NCBI GenBank assembly: GCA_031292255.1 | Contig: JARLHN010000032.1 | Span: forward strand, 1-64,000 | DNA: 64,000 bases | Direction of reading: 5' to 3' | From: Oryzomonas sp. | GTDB taxonomy: Bacteria; Desulfobacterota; Desulfuromonadia; Geobacterales; Pseudopelobacteraceae | Shown here: in pieces, positions 14,717 to 25,152 of the stretch | How positions within the stretch are numbered: position 1 is the stretch's first letter | Layout of the letters: each line of letters opens with the position of its first letter | The notes under the pieces: model-generated | The model's database searches: none | Seen by the model: the letters and a program-made list of their open reading frames with translations, nothing else | Told to the model about the DNA's origin: nothing | Position numbers and translations under genes: made by a program

Positions 14717-16098
14717 CAGAGATAGCCGCCGCCACAGGCGGTCGCATCATGGGCAGCGCAGAGGCCGGCGTGTCGGGTGTGTCCACCGACTCGCGCAGCG
14801 TCGCGGCGGGAGAGTTGTTCGTACCGCTCAGGGGTGAACGCTTCGATGGGCACGACTTCATCGCCGAGGTGGCTGCAAGGGGCATAACGGCGATACTGGC
14901 CGACGAGAAGTGGCTCGCCCACCATGCGATCCCGGCCGGTTGCTCCGGCGTCGTTGTCAAGGATACGTTGCGGGCGCTGGGCGATCTGGCCGCAGCCTAT
15001 CGGCGTCGCTTCGACATCCCGGTCATCGCCGTGACCGGCAGCAACGGCAAGACCACCACCAAGGAAATGTTGGCCACCATCCTGGAACAAACCGGGCCGG
15101 GCCTGAAAACCGAGGGCAACCTGAACAACCTGATCGGTGTGCCCCAAATGCTGTTCCGCCTGCGGCCGGAACATCGCTGGGCGGTGCTGGAGCTGGGCAT
15201 GAGCGAACCGGGAGAAATAGACCGCCTGGCAGAGATTGCCCGGCCCCGGACCGGCATCGTGCTGAACGCCCTCCCGGCGCATCTGCAGAGCATGGGCACG
15301 GTCGAGGCCGTGGCCGGCGCCAAGGGGGAGTTACTTCACCGCATCAGCGACGGCGGCCTGGCCGTGGTGAACGGCGACGATCCGCGAATCAGCAGCTTGG
15401 GGCAAAACGCTTCGGCACGGCGTATCAGCTTCGGAATCAACCGCGGCGAGGTCCGGGCCAAGGAGATCGAGCACCTGGGGATGGAGGGTGAATCGTTTCA
15501 GGTCGTCACTCCCCGTGGAGAAATCCGGGTACACCTCAGGGCATTCGGCCTGCACAATGTCTCCGATGCCCTGGCCGCCGCGGCGGCCCTGCTGGACAGT
15601 GTGCCGCTTGCTGTCATCGCCGATGGGCTGGCCGCATTCAGGCCGTACAAAGGGCGATTCCAACTGGAGCGGCTCGGAGAGATCACCCTTGTGGACGACA
15701 GCTACAACGCCAATCCGGCTTCCATGAAAGCGGCGCTGGAGACGCTGACCCAGATCGCCCCCGAGGGGCACCGGGTCGCCCTGCTGGGAGACATGCTGGA
15801 ACTGGGCGGCCACGAGGCCGAGGCTCACGAGGGGGTCGGCGCGATCGCGGGGCGAAACGTGGACCGGCTCTTTCTGCTCGGCAGCCTGATGAGCCGCCAT
15901 GCCGCCCCGGCGGCCATCCAGGCCGGCCTGCCGCCGGAAGCGGTCCGTTGCGGCCGGGACCACGACGAACTTGCCGAGTTGGCAAACCAATCGCTTCTGC
16001 CCGGTGACGTGATCTTGATCAAGGGCTCACGGGGCATGACCATGGAACGGACAGCGGCTATCCTGAGACAATTCATGTCACAGAAAGAAAAGAGATAA
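14704..16098 (+). CDS. murF: UDP-MurNAc-pentapeptide synthetase MurF
   Basis: This is a 464-residue Mur ligase that adds D-Ala-D-Ala to complete the UDP-MurNAc-pentapeptide. The N-terminal domain binds the UDP precursor (GVSTDSRSVAAGELFVPLRG), followed by the ATP loop AVTGSNGKTTTKEM (about residues 110-123), the MELGMSEPGEI-like motif (ELGMSEPGEIDRL), and the C-terminal motif DDSYNANPASMKAAL. The gene overlaps the murE 3' end by 13 bases and is followed by mraY after three bases, so translation is probably coupled. Confidence 0.96.
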   Translation: MFTVAEIAAATGGRIMGSAEAGVSGVSTDSRSVAAGELFVPLRGERFDGHDFIAEVAARGITAILADEKWLAHHAIPAGCSGVVVKDTLRALGDLAAAYRRRFDIPVIAVTGSNGKTTTKEMLATILEQTGPGLKTEGNLNNLIGVPQMLFRLRPEHRWAVLELGMSEPGEIDRLAEIARPRTGIVLNALPAHLQSMGTVEAVAGAKGELLHRISDGGLAVVNGDDPRISSLGQNASARRISFGINRGEVRAKEIEHLGMEGESFQVVTPRGEIRVHLRAFGLHNVSDALAAAAALLDSVPLAVIADGLAAFRPYKGRFQLERLGEITLVDDSYNANPASMKAALETLTQIAPEGHRVALLGDMLELGGHEAEAHEGVGAIAGRNVDRLFLLGSLMSRHAAPAAIQAGLPPEAVRCGRDHDELAELANQSLLPGDVILIKGSRGMTMERTAAILRQFMSQKEKR

Positions 16099-16101
16099 AC
16101 C

Positions 16102-17178
16102 ATGCTGTATCACATCTTTTACCCGCTGGCCGGCAACATCAAACTATTCAACATATTCCGATACCTGACCTTCCGGACCATCTATGCGATGATCACGGCC
16201 CTGGTGGTCTGTTTCGTGCTTGGCCCCTGGATCATCCGCAAACTGGAGAGCCTGCAGGCCCGCCAGGTGATCCGCACCGACGGCCCGGAATCACACCTGC
16301 AGAAACAGGGCACCCCCACCATGGGGGGGGTTATGATCCTGACCGCCATCGTCATTCCCACACTACTGTGGGCCGACCTCTCCAACCAATATGTCTGGAC
16401 GGCCCTGTTCATCACCATCGGCTACGGCGTGATCGGATTCGTGGACGATTACAAAAAGGTGGTGGAAAAGAACACCAAAGGGCTTTCAGCGCGCCAGAAG
16501 ATGTTCTGGCAGGTGATGTTGGCCGGAGCGGTGGCGACGTTTTTGTTCCTCAAGCCGGGCTTCAGCGAGGAACTCTACTTCCCCTTCGTCAAACACTTTC
16601 ACCCCGATCTGTGGCTGTTCTTCATCCCGTTCGCGATCCTCGTGATCGTGGGGGCCAGTAATGCCGTCAATCTGACCGACGGCCTGGACGGCCTGGCTAT
16701 CGGCCCGGTGGCCATCAATGCCGCCACCTATATGCTCTTTGCCTATATTGCCGGCCACGCCACCCTGTCGGCCTACCTGCAGGTCCCCCGCGTGCCGGGC
16801 GCCGGCGAATTGGCCGTCATGTGCGGCGCCATGGTAGGCGCCGGCCTCGGGTTTCTCTGGTACAACTCCTACCCGGCCGAGGTCTTTATGGGCGATGTCG
16901 GCTCCCTATCCCTCGGGGGCACGCTGGGTATCATTGCCGTGCTGACCAAGCAGGAAATCCTGTTGGTGATCGTGGGAGGCGTGTTCGTGGTCGAAGCCCT
17001 GTCGGTCATCTTCCAGGTGGGTTCCTACAAATACCGCGGCAAGCGCATATTCCGCATGGCACCGATCCATCATCACTTCGAGCTGAAGGGTGTGGCGGAA
17101 CCCAAGATCATCGTGCGATTTTGGATCATTACTATCATCCTGGCCCTGGTGGCGATCTCGACGTTAAAGATGCGCTAA
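16102..17178 (+). CDS. mraY: phospho-N-acetylmuramoyl-pentapeptide transferase MraY
   Basis: This is a 358-residue polytopic inner-membrane enzyme with ten helices expected. It joins phospho-MurNAc-pentapeptide to undecaprenyl phosphate to make lipid I. Family signatures are [10 protein letters not shown] (about residue 73), FVDDYKKV with the catalytic aspartates (about 114), [15 protein letters not shown] (about 189), and the histidine-rich [12 protein letters not shown] near the C-terminus. The length is typical. A 181-base gap follows before murD, the largest between the mur genes. Confidence 0.97.
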   Translation: MLYHIFYPLAGNIKLFNIFRYLTFRTIYAMITALVVCFVLGPWIIRKLESLQARQVIRTDGPESHLQKQGTPTMGGVMILTAIVIPTLLWADLSNQYVWTALFITIGYGVIGFVDDYKKVVEKNTKGLSARQKMFWQVMLAGAVATFLFLKPGFSEELYFPFVKHFHPDLWLFFIPFAILVIVGASNAVNLTDGLDGLAIGPVAINAATYMLFAYIAGHATLSAYLQVPRVPGAGELAVMCGAMVGAGLGFLWYNSYPAEVFMGDVGSLSLGGTLGIIAVLTKQEILLVIVGGVFVVEALSVIFQVGSYKYRGKRIFRMAPIHHHFELKGVAEPKIIVRFWIITIILALVAISTLKMR

Positions 17179-17359
17179 ATCCAATATGCCGTAGCGGTAA
17201 GGAGAAAGGCTGGAGAAAATATTCAATTGAATGCATGTTGGTTTTTGAATAGCCGGGCGAATTAATTTCTCCTATTTAAGAGGCAAGAAGCACATAGACT
17301 TATGGTATGATGTTCCAAAATTTTCTTCGTGGCTTTGTGGCAGATATAAAGGTTTTACT
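17179..17359 (+). other. mraY-murD intergenic region
   Basis: This 181-base gap lacks a gene. It contains an AT-rich stretch and, at about 17322-17342, a half copy of the CACAAAG/CACAGAG repeat (TTCGTGGCTTTGTGGCAG) that occurs as full inverted pairs at 43691-43814 and 56511-56634. A TATGGTATGAT stretch at about 17299-17309 could be an internal promoter element, but no clear -35 was found. Confidence 0.4.
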
Positions 17360-18700
17360 ATGGAACTGAATGACAAAAATATCCTCGTTGTCGGACTGGC
17401 CAAAACCGGCGTAGCCTGTGCCCGCTTCCTGGCCGGACGGGGCGCCCGCGTCACCGTGACCGACCTGCGTGAAGAAGCGGCCCTGGCGGCCCAATTGACG
17501 GAGTTGGCGGCCTGGGACATCCGGAAGGTACTGGGGCGCCATGATGAGGCGGATTTCACCGGCGCCGACCTGATCGTCGTCTCACCCGGAGTGCCTCAGG
17601 ATCACCCCCTGCTGGTGAAGGCCGGAAGCACGGGCCGGGAGATCGTCAGCGAGATCGAGCTGGCGGCACGTTTCATCGATGTACCGCTGGTAGCCATCAC
17701 CGGCACCAACGGCAAAACCACCACCACCACCCTGGCCGGCGAGATATTCAGAGGCAACGGCTACCGCACCTTTGTAGGCGGCAACATCGGCAATCCGCTG
17801 ATCGAGCTGGTCGAGTCGGGCGAACTGGTGGACCAGGTGGTTGCCGAGATCAGCTCGTTTCAACTGGAATGGACCACCACCTTTTGCCCACAGGTGGCTG
17901 CCCTGTTGAACCTGAGCGAGGATCATCTCGACCGCTATGCAAGCTATCAGGAGTATATCAACGCCAAGCTGCGCATCTTCGAGAACCAGGGAGAGTCGGA
18001 CTTCGCCGTGGTCAACCGGGACGACGAATTGGTCTGGGGATATGCCCGGGAGTTGAAGGCGCAGTTGTTCCCCTTCAGCCGCAAGCAGGAACTGGAGGAG
18101 GGGATCTTTCACCAGGGCGGCGTGATCGTCTACCGCCACAACGGCCGCGAAGAGAGCTTCCCCACCAAGGCCATCCGCCTCCAGGGGGTTCACAATCTGG
18201 AGAACATCATGGCCGCCCTGGCCTGCACGCTGCTCTCCGGATGCCGCCCGGACGACAGCTTCGAGACTGTTCAGGGGTTTGGAGCTCTGCACCACCGCAT
18301 GGAGTTCGTTGCCGAGGTGAACGGCGTCCGCTATTACGAGGACAGCAAGGCCACCAACGTGGGGAGCGTGGAAAAGGCGCTGGAAAGCTTCGACGCGATC
18401 ACCCTGATCGCGGGGGGCAAGGACAAGGGCGGTTCTTATGCCCCCCTGGCGCCCCTGGTAAGGGAACGGGTACTGCATCTGGTCCTGATCGGCGAGGCGG
18501 CTTCACGCATGCAGGCCGAACTGGGGCATCTGACCGACACCCGTCTGGCAGCGACACTGGAGGAGGCGGTCACCCTGGCAGCGCAGATCACGAGGCCCGG
18601 GGGAACGGTCCTGATGTCGCCTGCCTGCTCCAGCTTCGACATGTTCCGCGACTACGAGGAGCGGGCTCAATGCTATATTGCCGCGGTAAAAGGATTATAG
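17360..18700 (+). CDS. murD: UDP-MurNAc-L-alanine--D-glutamate ligase MurD
   Basis: This is a 446-residue Mur ligase that adds D-glutamate to UDP-MurNAc-L-Ala. The N-terminal nucleotide-fold motif is [20 protein letters not shown], the ATP loop is [14 protein letters not shown] (about residue 113), the central motif is [10 protein letters not shown], and the C-terminal signatures are [11 protein letters not shown] and [12 protein letters not shown]. The SD is weak (AAAGG, 8 bases before the ATG). ftsW starts one base after the stop. Confidence 0.96.
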   Translation: MELNDKNILVVGLAKTGVACARFLAGRGARVTVTDLREEAALAAQLTELAAWDIRKVLGRHDEADFTGADLIVVSPGVPQDHPLLVKAGSTGREIVSEIELAARFIDVPLVAITGTNGKTTTTTLAGEIFRGNGYRTFVGGNIGNPLIELVESGELVDQVVAEISSFQLEWTTTFCPQVAALLNLSEDHLDRYASYQEYINAKLRIFENQGESDFAVVNRDDELVWGYARELKAQLFPFSRKQELEEGIFHQGGVIVYRHNGREESFPTKAIRLQGVHNLENIMAALACTLLSGCRPDDSFETVQGFGALHHRMEFVAEVNGVRYYEDSKATNVGSVEKALESFDAITLIAGGKDKGGSYAPLAPLVRERVLHLVLIGEAASRMQAELGHLTDTRLAATLEEAVTLAAQITRPGGTVLMSPACSSFDMFRDYEERAQCYIAAVKGL

Positions 18701-18701
18701 C

Positions 18702-19826
18702 ATGTTCAAAAAACTCGACGAATACGACCTGGTGATCATGCTGATGGCAATCGCCCTGACCTGTTTCGGGGTGGTCATGGTCTATTCGGCGTCGTCGGTC
18801 ATGGCTGCCAAGCGCTTTCACGACGGTTTCTTCTTCCTCAAGCGCCAGGGGCTTTTCGCCCTGCTGGGCTTTGGCATCATGCTGCTGGTGATGCGGGTAG
18901 ACTACCACACCTGGAAGCGGGTGGCCGTACCGGGGCTCCTGCTCTGTCTGGTGCTGCTCTGTCTGGTGCTGATTCCGGGCATCGGCGGCAGGGCCGGCGG
19001 CTCCTCCCGCTGGATCAAGCTGCCCGGCTTCAACCTGCAGCCGTCGGAGATGGCCAAACTGGCCCTGATCATGTACATGGCCTATTCCCTGGAGAAGAAA
19101 CAGGACAAGGTCAAATCCCTGACCGCCGGCTTCATCCCCTACATGATCGTGCTCATGTTTCTGATCGGCTGCCTGGTGCTCCAACCGGACCTCGGGGGAG
19201 CGCTGACCCTGGCCTTTGTGGCCATGGTGATGCTCTTTGCGGCCGGCACGCGGCTGGTGTATATCTTTTCCATGCTGCTCCTGGCCATGCCGTTTCTGGT
19301 GTACAAATTGAGCAGGGGTTACCATAAAGGGCGGATGGAGGCGTTCCTCAACCCCTGGAGCGACCCGGAGGGGAAAGGCTTCCAGATCATCCAGTCCTGG
19401 CTGGCCCTCGGAACCGGCGGGGTCTTCGGCCAGGGGCTGGGCGAAGGAAAACAGAAATTGTTCTACCTTCCCGAGGCCCACACCGACTTCATCCTCTCCG
19501 TGGTGGGCGAAGAGTTGGGATTTGTGGGGGTGGTGGTGATCATCGGCATGTTTTTCCTGCTGGTGCAGCGCGCCATGCGCATTGCCGTGGCCGCGCCCGA
19601 CACCTTCGGCCGCTTCCTGGCCCTGGGGATCGCCGTGCTGTTCGGCATCGAGGCCACGGTTAACATGGGGGTCGTAACCGGACTGCTCCCCACCAAGGGG
19701 CTGGCGCTTCCTTTTATCAGTTATGGAGGCAGCTCGCTGCTGATAAGCCTCTTCGCCGTGGGCATCCTGCTCAATATCTCCTCTGGACTGAAGATCTCGG
19801 CCATCAACCTGAAGGAGGAACCGTGA
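18702..19826 (+). CDS. ftsW: septal peptidoglycan glycosyltransferase FtsW
   Basis: This is a 374-residue SEDS-family membrane protein that polymerises glycan strands from lipid II with FtsI. About ten helices are visible. SEDS signatures include YSASSVMA, the periplasmic loop region GGRAGGSSRWIKLPGFNLQPSEMAK, and LPEAHTDFILSVVGEELGFVG. The catalytic aspartate of the family fits the HTDF motif (about residue 263). The stop overlaps the murG GTG start by four bases, so lipid II synthesis and polymerisation genes are translationally linked. Confidence 0.95.
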   Translation: MFKKLDEYDLVIMLMAIALTCFGVVMVYSASSVMAAKRFHDGFFFLKRQGLFALLGFGIMLLVMRVDYHTWKRVAVPGLLLCLVLLCLVLIPGIGGRAGGSSRWIKLPGFNLQPSEMAKLALIMYMAYSLEKKQDKVKSLTAGFIPYMIVLMFLIGCLVLQPDLGGALTLAFVAMVMLFAAGTRLVYIFSMLLLAMPFLVYKLSRGYHKGRMEAFLNPWSDPEGKGFQIIQSWLALGTGGVFGQGLGEGKQKLFYLPEAHTDFILSVVGEELGFVGVVVIIGMFFLLVQRAMRIAVAAPDTFGRFLALGIAVLFGIEATVNMGVVTGLLPTKGLALPFISYGGSSLLISLFAVGILLNISSGLKISAINLKEEP

Positions 19827-20938
19827 GACTATTGATTGCCGGCGGCGGCACCGGCGGCCACCTCTTCCCCGGCATCGCGGTGGCCGAGGAGTTCCTCGCC
19901 CGCGACCCGGCCAACGAGGTGCTGTTCGTCGGCACCGAACGGGGCATCGAGGCCCGCGCCGTACCGGCTGCCGGCTACCGGCTGGAACTTATTTCGGCGG
20001 CCGGCATCCGCGGCAAAGGAGGTCTGAGCCAGATCAGGGGGGCATCCATGATGCTCTACGGCTATGCCCAATCGCGCAAGATCCTGAAAGAATGGCGCCC
20101 CGAGATGGTTTTGGGAGTGGGGGGCTATGCCTCGCTGCCCATGGTGCTGGCGGCCCGCGGCATGCAGATACCGTGCTCCATCCATGAGCAGAATGCCATC
20201 CCCGGCTTCACCAATCGTTTGCTGGCCAGATTCGCCGACCGGGTATTCATCACCCTGGACGAGTCGGCCGGATTTTTTCCCAAGAGGAAGACGCTCCTGA
20301 CCGGCAACCCGTTGCGGCGACAGATACTGGATGTGGTGGAAAGACAGGATCCCTCCTCCCTTGCGGACAGCCCTCTTCATCAGGGGGGAAACGGGGGGGC
20401 GGCGCCTTTCCGTCTCTTCATCTTCGGCGGCAGTCAAGGTGCCCACGCCATCAACATGGCCATGCTGGCGGCGCTGCCCCATCTGGAGCGATACGCCGGC
20501 AGGCTGGAGATCACTCACCAGACCGGCGAAAAGGATGCGTCAGAAGTTGCCGAAGCATACCGCACGCTCGGCTTCAACGCCTCCGTGACGCCATTCATTC
20601 AGGACATGGCCGCAGCCTACCGGCGGGCCGACCTGGTGATCTGTCGGGCAGGGGCTACCACCATCGCCGAGGTGGCGGCCTGCGGCAAGGCCTGCCTGTT
20701 CATCCCCTTCCCTCACGCGGTGGATGACCACCAGCGCAGAAATGCCGAAGCATTCCTCAAAAAGGGTGCTGGTTTCATGCTCCTGGAGAGGGAGTTGTCG
20801 GGCGAGCGGCTTGCCGGGATCATCCACGAATTGGCCGAAAACCCGGAAACGGTGCAGAGCGCCGGGGCACTGGCCTTAGGCTTGGCCCGGCTGGAGGCGG
20901 CCAAAATCATTGTGGACGAGATGGTGAAGAAGTTATAA
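19823..20938 (+). CDS. murG: UDP-GlcNAc--lipid I transferase MurG
   Basis: This is a 371-residue GT-B glycosyltransferase that adds GlcNAc to lipid I, forming lipid II at the inner membrane. The glycine loop GGGTGGHLFPG starts at residue 7. Further motifs are GVGGYASLPMVLAA, HEQNAIPGFTNRLL, GGSQGAHAIN and RAGATTIAEVAA. It starts with GTG inside the ftsW stop. The linker between the two lobes (residues about 174-194) is longer than usual, and its DNA (20341-20402) resembles one arm of the local G/C palindromic repeat, suggesting an in-frame insertion. Confidence 0.95.
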   Translation: MRLLIAGGGTGGHLFPGIAVAEEFLARDPANEVLFVGTERGIEARAVPAAGYRLELISAAGIRGKGGLSQIRGASMMLYGYAQSRKILKEWRPEMVLGVGGYASLPMVLAARGMQIPCSIHEQNAIPGFTNRLLARFADRVFITLDESAGFFPKRKTLLTGNPLRRQILDVVERQDPSSLADSPLHQGGNGGAAPFRLFIFGGSQGAHAINMAMLAALPHLERYAGRLEITHQTGEKDASEVAEAYRTLGFNASVTPFIQDMAAAYRRADLVICRAGATTIAEVAACGKACLFIPFPHAVDDHQRRNAEAFLKKGAGFMLLERELSGERLAGIIHELAENPETVQSAGALALGLARLEAAKIIVDEMVKKL

Positions 20939-21026
20939 AAATACTTTACTGTTCCCAGTGTTTCTGAATCTTTTCCTGCAAGGTCCGGTTAGGGAATTGC
21001 CTTGACTGAAGCATGTCATAAAGTGC

Positions 21027-21049
21027 CCCCCTCCCCTTGCGGGAGGGGG
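21027..21049. repeat. GC-rich REP-like palindrome
   Basis: Arms CCCCCTCCC (21027-21035) and GGGAGGGGG (21041-21049) flank the five-base loop CTTGC. A near-identical copy is at 42688-42710, and related copies are at 41227-41345 and 54767-54791. Confidence 0.75.
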
Positions 21050-21108
21050 AGTTCACAGCAAGATTCAATCCGGACGCAACTGACTTTCTGTGGCAAAAAG
21101 GTGTTCCC

Positions 21109-22482
21109 ATGTACGGTAAAATAGAAAAAATCCACTTCGTCGGTATCGGCGGCATCGGCATGAGCGGCATCGCCGAGGTGCTCCTCAACCTGGGCTACAA
21201 GGTATCCGGCTCCGACCTGCGAAGTTCCGAGATCACCGAACGCCTCGTTGCCTTGGGTGCCGAGATCGGCATCGGCCACAAGGCCGAAAACCTGAAAAAC
21301 AGCAACGTGGTGGTTATATCCTCGGCGGTGCACGACGACAACCCCGAGGTGGTCGAGGCCAAGCGGCTGCATGTGCCGGTCATCCCCAGGGCCGAGATGC
21401 TGGCCGAGCTTATGCGCATGAAATACGGCATCGCCATCGCCGGCACCCACGGCAAGACCACCACCACCTCCATGGCCGCCTCGATCCTGGGCCATGCCGG
21501 CATAGACCCGACCATCGTCATCGGCGGCAAGTTGAACGCCATAGGCACCAACGCACGGCTCGGGCAGGGGCAGTTCCTGGTGGCCGAGGCCGACGAATCG
21601 GACGGTTCCTTCCTGGTGCTCTCTCCCACCATTGCCGTAGTGACCAATATCGACGCCGACCACCTGGACCACTATTCCGGCATCGGCGAGATCAAGGACA
21701 CCTTCGTGGAGTTCATCAACAAGGTGCCGTTCTACGGCTTGGCCGTGCTCTGCCTGGACGACACGAACATCCGCGAGATCCTGCCGCGGGTCAAGAAGCG
21801 CTACATGACCTACGGCCTTTCCTCCCAGGCCGACATACGCGCTACCCACGTCAGGCACGACGGCTTCACCACTTCCTTCGTGGCCCACTACAAAGGGTAC
21901 CGGCTGGGGGAGATATCCTTTCCCATGCCCGGCGCCCACAATGTGCTGAACGCCATGGCCTGCATCGCGGTGGCCCTGGAGTTGGACATACCGTTTACCG
22001 CCATCCAGGAAGGGTTCGCCGCTTTCGGGGGGGTGGGCAGGCGCTTCACGGTCAAGGGCGAGCCCAGGGGAGTCATGGTGGTTGACGACTACGGCCACCA
22101 TCCGGCCGAGATCAAAGCCACCCTGGCGGCGGCGCGCCAGGGGTGGCCGGAACGGCGCATCGTCGCCGCCTTCCAGCCACACCGTTACAGCCGCACCCAC
22201 GAGCTGTTCAGCGAATTCGTCACTGCATTCTACGACGCCGACGTGCTGATCCTGACCGATGTGTATGCTGCCGGCGAGCAGCCGATCGAAGGCGCAAACG
22301 CAGAGCGGCTTTCCCAGGAGATCCGCCGCCACGGCCAGAAGGACGTCACCTACATCGCCGACCGGGAATCGATCCCCGAGCACCTGGCCGGGATCGTCAG
22401 GGATGGGGACATCGTCATCACCCTCGGGGCCGGGAGCATCTGGCAACAGGGGGAGGCGCTGGTCAAGCGGCTGGAGGAATGA
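21109..22482 (+). CDS. murC: UDP-MurNAc--L-alanine ligase MurC
   Basis: This is a 457-residue Mur ligase that adds the first amino acid of the stem peptide. The N-terminal [16 protein letters not shown] nucleotide fold, the ATP loop [11 protein letters not shown] (about residue 110), EADESDGSF and the C-terminal [10 protein letters not shown] and FQPHRYSRT motifs are all present. The start is the ATG at 21109 with AAAGGTG upstream. A frame starting at 21037 would begin inside the palindromic repeat and is rejected. murB follows directly. Confidence 0.96.
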   Translation: MYGKIEKIHFVGIGGIGMSGIAEVLLNLGYKVSGSDLRSSEITERLVALGAEIGIGHKAENLKNSNVVVISSAVHDDNPEVVEAKRLHVPVIPRAEMLAELMRMKYGIAIAGTHGKTTTTSMAASILGHAGIDPTIVIGGKLNAIGTNARLGQGQFLVAEADESDGSFLVLSPTIAVVTNIDADHLDHYSGIGEIKDTFVEFINKVPFYGLAVLCLDDTNIREILPRVKKRYMTYGLSSQADIRATHVRHDGFTTSFVAHYKGYRLGEISFPMPGAHNVLNAMACIAVALELDIPFTAIQEGFAAFGGVGRRFTVKGEPRGVMVVDDYGHHPAEIKATLAAARQGWPERRIVAAFQPHRYSRTHELFSEFVTAFYDADVLILTDVYAAGEQPIEGANAERLSQEIRRHGQKDVTYIADRESIPEHLAGIVRDGDIVITLGAGSIWQQGEALVKRLEE

Positions 22483-22492
22483 TTTGAACCTT

Positions 22493-23374
22493 ATGGAGAT
22501 CAGCATACGCGGCCAACTGCTGTATAACGAGCCCATGAGCAGGCACACCTCTCTAAGGGTGGGGGGGGCGGCCGACCTGTACGCCGAGCCGGAGGACGCG
22601 GACGACCTGCTGACACTGGTGCGCGCTCTTAAGGATCGGCAGGTCCCCTGGCTGGCAATCGGCCGGGGCTACAACCTGCTGGTGCGGGACGGAGGCATAC
22701 GGGGAGCGGTGATCTCCCTGGCGCGCTTCAACAGGATCAGCGAGGCGGGCGAGCGGCTGATCCGTGCTGAGGCCGGGGCGGAAAATCTTGCGCTGGTGCG
22801 CTTCGCCCAGGAACGGGGTCTGGGCGGCATCGGTTTCATCTCCGGCATCCCCGGTTCGGTGGGGGGAGCGGTCAAGATGAATGCCGGAGCCTATGGCTCG
22901 GGGATCATGGAACGGCTGGAATCCCTGACCCTGCTGCAAGAGGGTACCGTTGCCGAGTACCCCAGGGAACAGCTCCAGTACGGCTATCGCCACCTTACTC
23001 TGCCGACGGGCGCAATCGTGCTGGCCGCCCTGTTCAAACTCGTGCCGTGCGAACCGCAGCAGACCGAGGAGGATATCCGCAAGGATGCGGAGCTTCGGGG
23101 TTCAAAGCACAATGTGGGTTTTCCCAGCGCCGGGTCGTTCTTCAAGAACCCTTCCGGCCAAGCCGCCTGGCGGCTGATCGACCATGCCGGCTTGCGCGGC
23201 ACCACGGTGGGAGGTGCACAGGTGTCGGAGGTGCACAGCAACTTCCTGATCAACCGCGGCGGGGCAACGGCGGCCGATTTTTTGGAACTGGCCCGCCTAG
23301 TCAGGGAAGCGGTTTTCAATGCCTCGGGCGTAAAGCTTGAGGAAGAGGTCAGGATCGTAGGAGAGGAGCCATGA
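22493..23374 (+). CDS. murB: UDP-N-acetylenolpyruvoylglucosamine reductase MurB
   Basis: This is a 293-residue FAD-dependent reductase that converts UDP-GlcNAc-enolpyruvate to UDP-MurNAc with NADPH. FAD-binding motifs are [29 protein letters not shown] and [22 protein letters not shown]. The catalytic serine lies in [10 protein letters not shown], and the C-terminal part carries [14 protein letters not shown]. The ATG at 22493 is used here. An in-frame TTG at 22484 is better spaced from the SD (GGAGG at 22474-22478) and would add three residues. The stop overlaps ddl (ATGA). Confidence 0.94.
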   Translation: MEISIRGQLLYNEPMSRHTSLRVGGAADLYAEPEDADDLLTLVRALKDRQVPWLAIGRGYNLLVRDGGIRGAVISLARFNRISEAGERLIRAEAGAENLALVRFAQERGLGGIGFISGIPGSVGGAVKMNAGAYGSGIMERLESLTLLQEGTVAEYPREQLQYGYRHLTLPTGAIVLAALFKLVPCEPQQTEEDIRKDAELRGSKHNVGFPSAGSFFKNPSGQAAWRLIDHAGLRGTTVGGAQVSEVHSNFLINRGGATAADFLELARLVREAVFNASGVKLEEEVRIVGEEP

Positions 23375-24294
23375 AAGAGAAAAAGATCGGCGTATTGATG
23401 GGGGGACTCTCGGCGGAGCGGGAGGTGTCGCTGAACAGCGGCGCCGCCGTCCACCAGGCCCTGCTTGCCCAGGGGTATGACGCCGTGGCCATCGACGTCG
23501 GGCGCAATCTGGCGGCGGTGCTTGAACGGGAGGGTGTGCAGGCGGCCTTCATCGCACTGCACGGCCGCTACGGCGAGGACGGTTGCATACAAGGAATGCT
23601 GGAACTGATGCAGATCCCCTATACCGGTTCCGGTGTCCTGGCCAGCGCCCTGGCCATGCACAAACTCTTCAGCAAGCAAACCTTCGCAGCCGAGGGCATT
23701 CTGACAGCTCCCTTCCGCCATTTCCGGCGGGGCGAGCCGGTGCGTCCCGCCGAACTCCCGTTTGGCCTGCCGCTGGTGGTCAAACCGGCGCAGGAGGGTT
23801 CGTCGGTGGGGGTCTCCATCGTCAGGGAGGAAAAACAGTTGGCGCCTGCCCTTGAGCTGGCCTTTCGTCATGACAGCGATATCTTGGTCGAGCAGTACAT
23901 CAAGGGGCAGGAGGTACAGGTCGGCATCCTGGACGACCGCCCCATCGGCGCCATCGAGATCGTGCCCAAGGGTGAATTCTACGATTACGAGGCCAAATAT
24001 ACCGACGGCATGGCCGAGCACATCTTTCCGGCGCGCCTGGCCCCGGCACTGTACGAAAAGGCGCTGCAAACCGGTCTGGCGGCCCACCGCTCCCTGGGGT
24101 GCAGCGGTTACAGCCGGGTTGACCTGCTCATCACCGCACATGAGGAATGTTACGTTCTGGAGGTCAACACCCTGCCCGGCATGACCGCCCTTTCCCTTTT
24201 GCCGGAAATCGCCGCCAAAGGCGCCGGGCTTTGCTTTGAAGCGCTGGTGGCACGTATCATCGAATCGGCGACACTTTCGACCGGGACGAACTGA
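23371..24294 (+). CDS. ddl: D-alanine--D-alanine ligase
   Basis: This is a 307-residue ATP-grasp enzyme that makes D-Ala-D-Ala for MurF. Motifs are [14 protein letters not shown] at the N-terminus, [14 protein letters not shown] (about residue 68), [28 protein letters not shown] and, for Mg2+/product binding, [12 protein letters not shown] near residue 265. The start overlaps the murB stop. ftsQ follows two bases after the stop. No second ddl copy is in the window. Confidence 0.96.
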   Translation: MKEKKIGVLMGGLSAEREVSLNSGAAVHQALLAQGYDAVAIDVGRNLAAVLEREGVQAAFIALHGRYGEDGCIQGMLELMQIPYTGSGVLASALAMHKLFSKQTFAAEGILTAPFRHFRRGEPVRPAELPFGLPLVVKPAQEGSSVGVSIVREEKQLAPALELAFRHDSDILVEQYIKGQEVQVGILDDRPIGAIEIVPKGEFYDYEAKYTDGMAEHIFPARLAPALYEKALQTGLAAHRSLGCSGYSRVDLLITAHEECYVLEVNTLPGMTALSLLPEIAAKGAGLCFEALVARIIESATLSTGTN

Positions 24295-24296
24295 AG

Positions 24297-25121
24297 ATGA
24301 ACGATTTTGCCGCCTCGACATACCACCGCAAAAAGGTGGCCACCAACAAGGCCAAGGTCCAGCGCCAACCGCTCGACCTGAAGAAATACCTGCGCCCGCT
24401 GGGCAAGGTTGCCCTCGGCCTGGGCGGTGCGGTATTGGTCTGTGCGGCGTTTTTCGGCATGTACCGGGCATTTGCTTCCGCAACCCTGTTCCGCCTCAAC
24501 AACGTGGAGGTCGCCAACTCCAAGCGGCTGACCCGGAACGAGATCCTGGCCATCGCTGGCGTCGAGCCGGGTTGCAACCTGCTGCGCATGAACCTGAAAA
24601 CGATGGGCGAGCACCTCATGCAGAACCCCTGGATCGAATCGGTCCACATCCGGCGTTACTTCCCGGACGGCCTGTCCATAGCCGTCACCGAGCGTGAACC
24701 GCTGGCCGTGGTCAACATGGGGTTCATCTATTATCTGGACGCCAAGGGTAACGTCTTCAAGGTGCTCAACCAGGGCGACCGCCTGGACTACCCGGTCGTC
24801 ACCGGCTTCAGCGAAGAGGACCTGAACACCGATCCCGCAGGGACCCGGGAGGCCCTCAAAGCCACCTGCGACCTGCTCATGATTTTGCGCGAAAAAGGTG
24901 CATTTATCCTTGCAGATGTATCTGAGATTCATTACGATAAGGGCTACGGATTCACCATGTTTACCTCCTCCGGTGCGCTTCCGGTGAAGATCGGTTCCGG
25001 CGATTTTTCCGCAAAGGTGGATCGCTTTGCCCGCATCTACCGGGAACTCATGGCCCAGCGGTCCACGCTGCACTACATCGACCTCGATTATAACGACAAG
25101 ATCGTGGTAAAGAAAAGTTAA
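24297..25121 (+). CDS. ftsQ: cell division protein FtsQ
   Basis: This is a 274-residue bitopic protein with a basic cytoplasmic tail, one membrane helix (about residues 40-62, VALGLGGAVLVCAAFFGMYRAF), a POTRA domain (about 65-135, LFRLNNVEVANSKRLTRNEI then NPWIESVHIRRYFPDGLSI) and the FtsQ beta domain. It recruits FtsL/FtsB to the division site. The position between ddl and ftsA is canonical. Confidence 0.94.
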   Translation: MNDFAASTYHRKKVATNKAKVQRQPLDLKKYLRPLGKVALGLGGAVLVCAAFFGMYRAFASATLFRLNNVEVANSKRLTRNEILAIAGVEPGCNLLRMNLKTMGEHLMQNPWIESVHIRRYFPDGLSIAVTEREPLAVVNMGFIYYLDAKGNVFKVLNQGDRLDYPVVTGFSEEDLNTDPAGTREALKATCDLLMILREKGAFILADVSEIHYDKGYGFTMFTSSGALPVKIGSGDFSAKVDRFARIYRELMAQRSTLHYIDLDYNDKIVVKKS

Positions 25122-25152
25122 TACTCTATCTTCATATCAGGCAGGGGGGCGC

